DNA from: Faucicola sp902506215
Lineage (GTDB): Bacteria; Pseudomonadota; Gammaproteobacteria; Pseudomonadales; Moraxellaceae
Length of the DNA: 64,000 nucleotides
Assembly: GCA_016888885.1 (NCBI GenBank)
Contig: CP069437.1
Span: forward strand, 1,426,001 to 1,490,000
Direction of reading: 5' to 3'
The translations under genes and the position numbers were made by a program. The notes beneath the pieces are model-generated. The model did no database searches. It had not been told where the DNA came from and saw only the letters and a list, made by a program, of their open reading frames with translations. Within the stretch, counting starts at the first letter, position 1. Each line of letters starts with the position of its first letter. Positions 60,422-64,000 of the stretch are shown one piece after another.

Positions 60422-62668
60422 ATGCGTTTATCCCTATTATCTTTAGCCGTGCGTTCGTCTTTGGCAGCCAGTACGATTGGCTTATTATCAACCGCGGCGA
60501 TGGCAGAAGAATCAAATACCACGGATGCTGCCACAGAAACCCTACTCGATGAAATCGTGGTCACTGCAAGTGCGGATGCGTCAAAAACTGGTTTGCCGCC
60601 CGCTTATCAAGGTGGGCAAGTCGCCACAGGTAGCCGTCTTGGTATTTTGGGTAATAAATCGACCATGGAAACGCCTTTTTCGACCACCGCCTATACCAAT
60701 GACTTTATTTTGAATAAACAAGCGGATTCTGTTGGGGATATCCTAAAAAAAGATTCAACAGTGCGTGTGGCGCGTGGCTTTGGTAATTTTCAAGAAGCTT
60801 ATCTGATTCGCGGATTTGTCACCAACTCTGACGATACCATGATGAACGGCTTATACGGCATTATGCCTCGTCAATTTATCGCAAGTGAGCTATTTGAGCG
60901 GGTTGAAGTACAACGTGGCGCGAGTACCTTCCTAAATGGCATGGCACCCGGAGGTAGTAATAAAGGGGGCACAGTCAATTTGCTGCCAAAGCGTGCCACT
61001 CAAACGCCGATTCGTAAAGTCACTATCAGCAGCGAAAATGCCGAAAACGGTAAAATTGCCCTAGACGTGGGACAACGGTTTGGCGCAAATCAAGCGTACG
61101 GTGTGCGTGCCAATGTCGCCTATCAAGACGGCGGTACAGCAATCGATAATGAAAAAGCCAAATTGGGTTTGGTCGGCTTGGGTTTAGATTATCGACAAGA
61201 TAACATGCGGTTATCGGCAGATTTGGGCTATCAAAATAACGAACTGCAAAAAACACGCACCAATGTCACCTTGTCAGGTTTGACCCGTGTACCCAATGCC
61301 GCTGATGCCAAAAGCAACTGGGCGCAACCCTGGAGTTATTCAAATGAAAAAGATGTGTTTGGTACATTACGGGCTGAATATGACCTTAGCCCAAATTTGA
61401 CTGCGTATGGCGCGTATGGCTTTCGTCATGGCGAAGAAGAAAACTCGCTTGCTAATTTGACGGTCACCAATCTAAATGGCGATGGCACCACCTACCGCTT
61501 TGACAATGCCCGTGAAGACGACATCAACACAGGCGAAATCGGTATCCGTGGCAAACTGACCTCAGGCAAAATCAACCATAACTGGGTAGTGTCTGGCAAT
61601 ATCTATAAAGCACAGACAAAAGCGCCTTATCAATTTGATTGGCAAAACACACTAACGACCAATTTATATCACCCAACCTCGTACGCCAAACCCAGCTGGT
61701 CAGCAAAAGCGTCGGCAGGTGGCGATATCAACCATCCTACCAAGACAGGCGAAACCACCCTCACCAGTGTGGCATTGGCAGATACCCTAGCCTTGATGGA
61801 TGATAAACTTCAAGTGACCTTGGGGGCAAGACACCAAACCATTGAAGATGAAAGTTTTGACCCCACCACCCAAGCCAGTAATGGCAAATATAAAGAAAGT
61901 AAAACCACGCCTGCGTTTGCCCTATTATATCGCCCTAGCGATGAATGGTCAGTCTTTGCTAACTATATGCAAAGCCTCAGCAAAGGCGAAACTGCCCCAC
62001 TCACCACCACCATCGATGGCGTAACAACTGAGCTGAAAAATGCAGGTCAAGCCATGTCACCGTACGTCACCAAACAAAGCGAAATCGGCGTGAAATACGA
62101 CCGCGGCGTTATCGGTGCAGGTCTCACCGCTTTTCAAACCAACAAGCCGCGTTATACTACCGTTGATACTACCTTTGAAGCGCACGGCAAAAACCAACAT
62201 AAAGGCGTTGAGCTCAATGTATATGGACAACCCACCGCCAATATTCGAGTGCTAGGCGGCGTGACCTTCCTTGATACCCAGCAAAAAGACACCGGTAGCG
62301 ATGCCACTGAAGGGAAGCAAGTTATCGGTGCAGCAAAACACCTGTTGAATCTAGGGCTAGAATATGACTTACCCCAAGTAGATGGCTTAACCTTAACAGG
62401 CGATGTCATCCATACCGGCAAACGTTACGCCAATGATGCCAACACCCTAAAAGTCGATGGCTACACCACTGTGGATTTGGGCGCAAGATATAAAACCCAA
62501 CTTGCCGGTAAAGCAGTCACGCTCAAAGGGGTGATTGCCAACGTCACCGATAAAGACTACTGGTCATCGGTAGGCGGTTATGAAAATACGGCAGGTGACA
62601 ACGGTGCAGGCTATCTTACCTTAGGTGAGCCACGCACATTGAAGCTGTCAGCGACCTTTGATTTTTAA
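60422..62668 (+). CDS. TonB-dependent ferric-siderophore receptor (FhuA/FcuA type)
   Basis: 748 residues from ATG 60422. Signal peptide to about residue 29 (LLSTAAMA), then a TonB box in DEIVVTAS. The plug domain (about 70-190) has VRVARGFGNFQEAYLIRGF and LFERVEVQRGASTFLNGMAPGG, the siderophore-receptor signature. A 22-strand barrel ends in LGEPRTLKLSATFDF with the terminal phenylalanine. Together with the upstream importer it should take up a ferric siderophore. Confidence 0.95.
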   Translation: MRLSLLSLAVRSSLAASTIGLLSTAAMAEESNTTDAATETLLDEIVVTASADASKTGLPPAYQGGQVATGSRLGILGNKSTMETPFSTTAYTNDFILNKQADSVGDILKKDSTVRVARGFGNFQEAYLIRGFVTNSDDTMMNGLYGIMPRQFIASELFERVEVQRGASTFLNGMAPGGSNKGGTVNLLPKRATQTPIRKVTISSENAENGKIALDVGQRFGANQAYGVRANVAYQDGGTAIDNEKAKLGLVGLGLDYRQDNMRLSADLGYQNNELQKTRTNVTLSGLTRVPNAADAKSNWAQPWSYSNEKDVFGTLRAEYDLSPNLTAYGAYGFRHGEEENSLANLTVTNLNGDGTTYRFDNAREDDINTGEIGIRGKLTSGKINHNWVVSGNIYKAQTKAPYQFDWQNTLTTNLYHPTSYAKPSWSAKASAGGDINHPTKTGETTLTSVALADTLALMDDKLQVTLGARHQTIEDESFDPTTQASNGKYKESKTTPAFALLYRPSDEWSVFANYMQSLSKGETAPLTTTIDGVTTELKNAGQAMSPYVTKQSEIGVKYDRGVIGAGLTAFQTNKPRYTTVDTTFEAHGKNQHKGVELNVYGQPTANIRVLGGVTFLDTQQKDTGSDATEGKQVIGAAKHLLNLGLEYDLPQVDGLTLTGDVIHTGKRYANDANTLKVDGYTTVDLGARYKTQLAGKAVTLKGVIANVTDKDYWSSVGGYENTAGDNGAGYLTLGEPRTLKLSATFDF

Positions 62669-62692
62669 TTTTACCCATTGTTATCGTTTGCC

Positions 62693-62724
62693 ATCGGATG
62701 AAGCTTGCTTTGTCCGATTTTTAT
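62693..62724 (+). terminator. Terminator after the receptor gene
   Basis: ATCGGA / TCCGAT stem with an inner AGC/GCT pairing, then TTTTTAT, 25 bases after the stop. Confidence 0.7.
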
Positions 62725-62763
62725 TTGAGACTGGCTAAAAAATAAAAGCTAAACAGGAAATAC

Positions 62764-64000
62764 ATGTTCCCTACTACCATGCCCCTTATGACCCTCATCT
62801 GGCAACAGCACCGTATTGCCTTTATCAAAGTCATCTTGCTCAATCTGCTTAATGCCTTGGTGAATGTCGCTATTATCGCCTTTATTAACCGTTTTTTAAT
62901 CACAGCAGTCGGCACTGATAATCCCCTCTTAGGCAGTTGGCAGATATTAGCGGTATTTTTGGTAGCGATTATGGGTTTATTAGCGACAACGTTTATGTCA
63001 CAGCTTGCCTTGACTAAGTTAGGGCATCGCTTTGTGTTTGAATTGCGTTCGCAACTGATAAAACGTATCTTAGACACTTCAATCGCCCAAGTTGAAAAAA
63101 TCGGTAGTGCCAAGCTGTTAGCCAGCTTAACTACCGATGTGCAGTCGATTACCGTGGCGTTTGTACGCCTGCCTGAGCTGGTGCAAGGGGTGATTATTTG
63201 CACGGCGACCGCGGTTTATTTGGGGTTTTTATCTCTGCCAATGCTACTTGTGGTCATGGGGTGTATTACGCTGACCATTTTTATCAGCAGTAAACTCGTT
63301 GGTCATGTGTATGCCCATTTAGCCACATTACGAGAGATCAATGACGCACTGTATCAAGATTATCAAGCAGTGATTGATGGAAGAAAAGAACTTGCCTTAA
63401 ATCGTGAACGTGCCAAACGTCTATTTACTAATGATTATCAACGCCACGCAAGCGACTATTTCAAGCATATTGTTAAAGCCGATACTTTTCATCTATCAGC
63501 CGTAAGCTGGTCAAATATTATGATGTTTGCCGTAATTGGGGTGATTTATGCCCTAGCAAATATTTATCACTGGGTAGATACCGCCACCGCTACTACCTTT
63601 GCCCTCACCGTATTATTTATCCAGTCGCCTCTACTGATGGCGATTGGGGCATTTCCCACCGTGCAAACGGCTAAAGTTGCCTTGGAAAAAATACAATCAT
63701 TACAGCTTGCCGACTATAGCCCAAATTTTGATACCCAAATTTTAACCCCCAATTGGCAAGTCATTACTTTTAAAAATATAAATTATCAGTATGACAATAG
63801 CGCAAATTTTGGCTTAAAACATATCAACTTTACCTTAAAACGGGGCGAAGTGGTGTTTTTAATTGGCGCCAATGGTAGCGGAAAATCTACACTTGCCAAG
63901 CTCATTACAGGGTTATATCAGCCTAAATTTGCGGAAAACACGGGTATTTTTATCGATAATCAGCCTGTCGTCTCAGAACATTACCCCCATTATCGCCAGT
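62764..64000 (+). CDS. ABC exporter, fused membrane and ATPase domains, 3' end outside window
   Basis: Open from ATG 62764 to the window end (412 residues seen). The first ~300 residues are a six-helix exporter domain (IAFIKVILLNLLNALVNVAII, ILAVFLVAIMGLLATTF). The ATPase domain begins near 330, with Walker A LIGANGSGKSTLAKL at about 371. It resembles the cyclic-peptide/siderophore exporter group (SyrD, PvdE, YojI). Next to a siderophore receptor, export of a siderophore or recycling is possible, but no biosynthesis gene is seen. Confidence 0.88.
   Translation, partial: MFPTTMPLMTLIWQQHRIAFIKVILLNLLNALVNVAIIAFINRFLITAVGTDNPLLGSWQILAVFLVAIMGLLATTFMSQLALTKLGHRFVFELRSQLIKRILDTSIAQVEKIGSAKLLASLTTDVQSITVAFVRLPELVQGVIICTATAVYLGFLSLPMLLVVMGCITLTIFISSKLVGHVYAHLATLREINDALYQDYQAVIDGRKELALNRERAKRLFTNDYQRHASDYFKHIVKADTFHLSAVSWSNIMMFAVIGVIYALANIYHWVDTATATTFALTVLFIQSPLLMAIGAFPTVQTAKVALEKIQSLQLADYSPNFDTQILTPNWQVITFKNINYQYDNSANFGLKHINFTLKRGEVVFLIGANGSGKSTLAKLITGLYQPKFAENTGIFIDNQPVVSEHYPHYRQ

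Overview
The window is a piece of a gammaproteobacterial chromosome, most like the family Moraxellaceae and probably Moraxella (Faucicola) osloensis or a close relative. The grounds are the protein sequences, a GC content that looks like the low-to-mid 40s by eye, and familiar gamma-proteobacterial blocks: rpmI-rplT-pheS-pheT-ihfA, tatABC, ispE-tRNA(Gln)-prs-rplY-pth, tig-clpP-clpX and metX-metW. No taxonomic marker such as 16S rRNA is present, so the genus is an inference.

Layout. 1-7 kb: the 3' part of an RND efflux pump, an OmpR-type response regulator and its sensor kinase, then a methionine-type ABC importer (metN, metI, metQ). 7-12 kb (minus strand): ihfA, pheT, pheS, rplT and rpmI. 12-18.4 kb (plus): a thioesterase-like protein, hisIE, tatABC, a UvrD/FBH1-like helicase and dusC. 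18.4-20.4 kb: an AT-rich orphan PD-(D/E)XK nuclease candidate beside a tnpB-only IS200/IS605-type element. 20.4-26.6 kb: MAPEG, OsmC, rppH, L31 type B, an M61 peptidase, a YgjP-type metalloprotease, a PH-domain protein, a small acidic protein and a 180-bp foldback element. 26.8-32.7 kb: hemH, metX-metW, a Sel1-repeat protein and an MFS transporter. 32.7-35.6 kb: a compact AT-rich restriction-modification island. 35.7-46 kb: ispE, two tRNA(Gln), prs, rplY, pth, panD, sodB, rdgB, tig, clpP and clpX. 46-55 kb: small enzymes including a YfhL-type ferredoxin, a TrhP tRNA hydroxylase, an SPFH/NfeD pair and the OhrR/Ohr peroxide module. 55-64 kb: a Fur-controlled iron locus with tonB divergent from a hydroxamate-type siderophore ABC importer, a TonB-dependent receptor and the start of an ABC exporter that runs off the window.

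How the genes work together. MetNIQ uptake and MetX/MetW synthesis both feed methionine. The iron locus is a complete uptake route: receptor, TonB, periplasmic lipoprotein, fused permease and ATPase, with candidate Fur boxes at both promoter regions. OhrR, Ohr, SodB and a nitroreductase form an oxidative-stress set.

The most unusual parts are the restriction-modification island, the TnpB element, the sensor kinase and the foldback element. The island pairs DpnM/DpnA-like adenine methyltransferases with a MutH-like endonuclease instead of a DpnII/MboI-type enzyme, and adds a controller protein and an unknown 71-residue protein. The TnpB lacks the usual RuvC-II glutamate and sits beside an unrelated nuclease candidate. 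The sensor kinase has about 100 low-complexity residues inserted in its ATPase domain. The foldback element supplies the stop codon of the gene before it.
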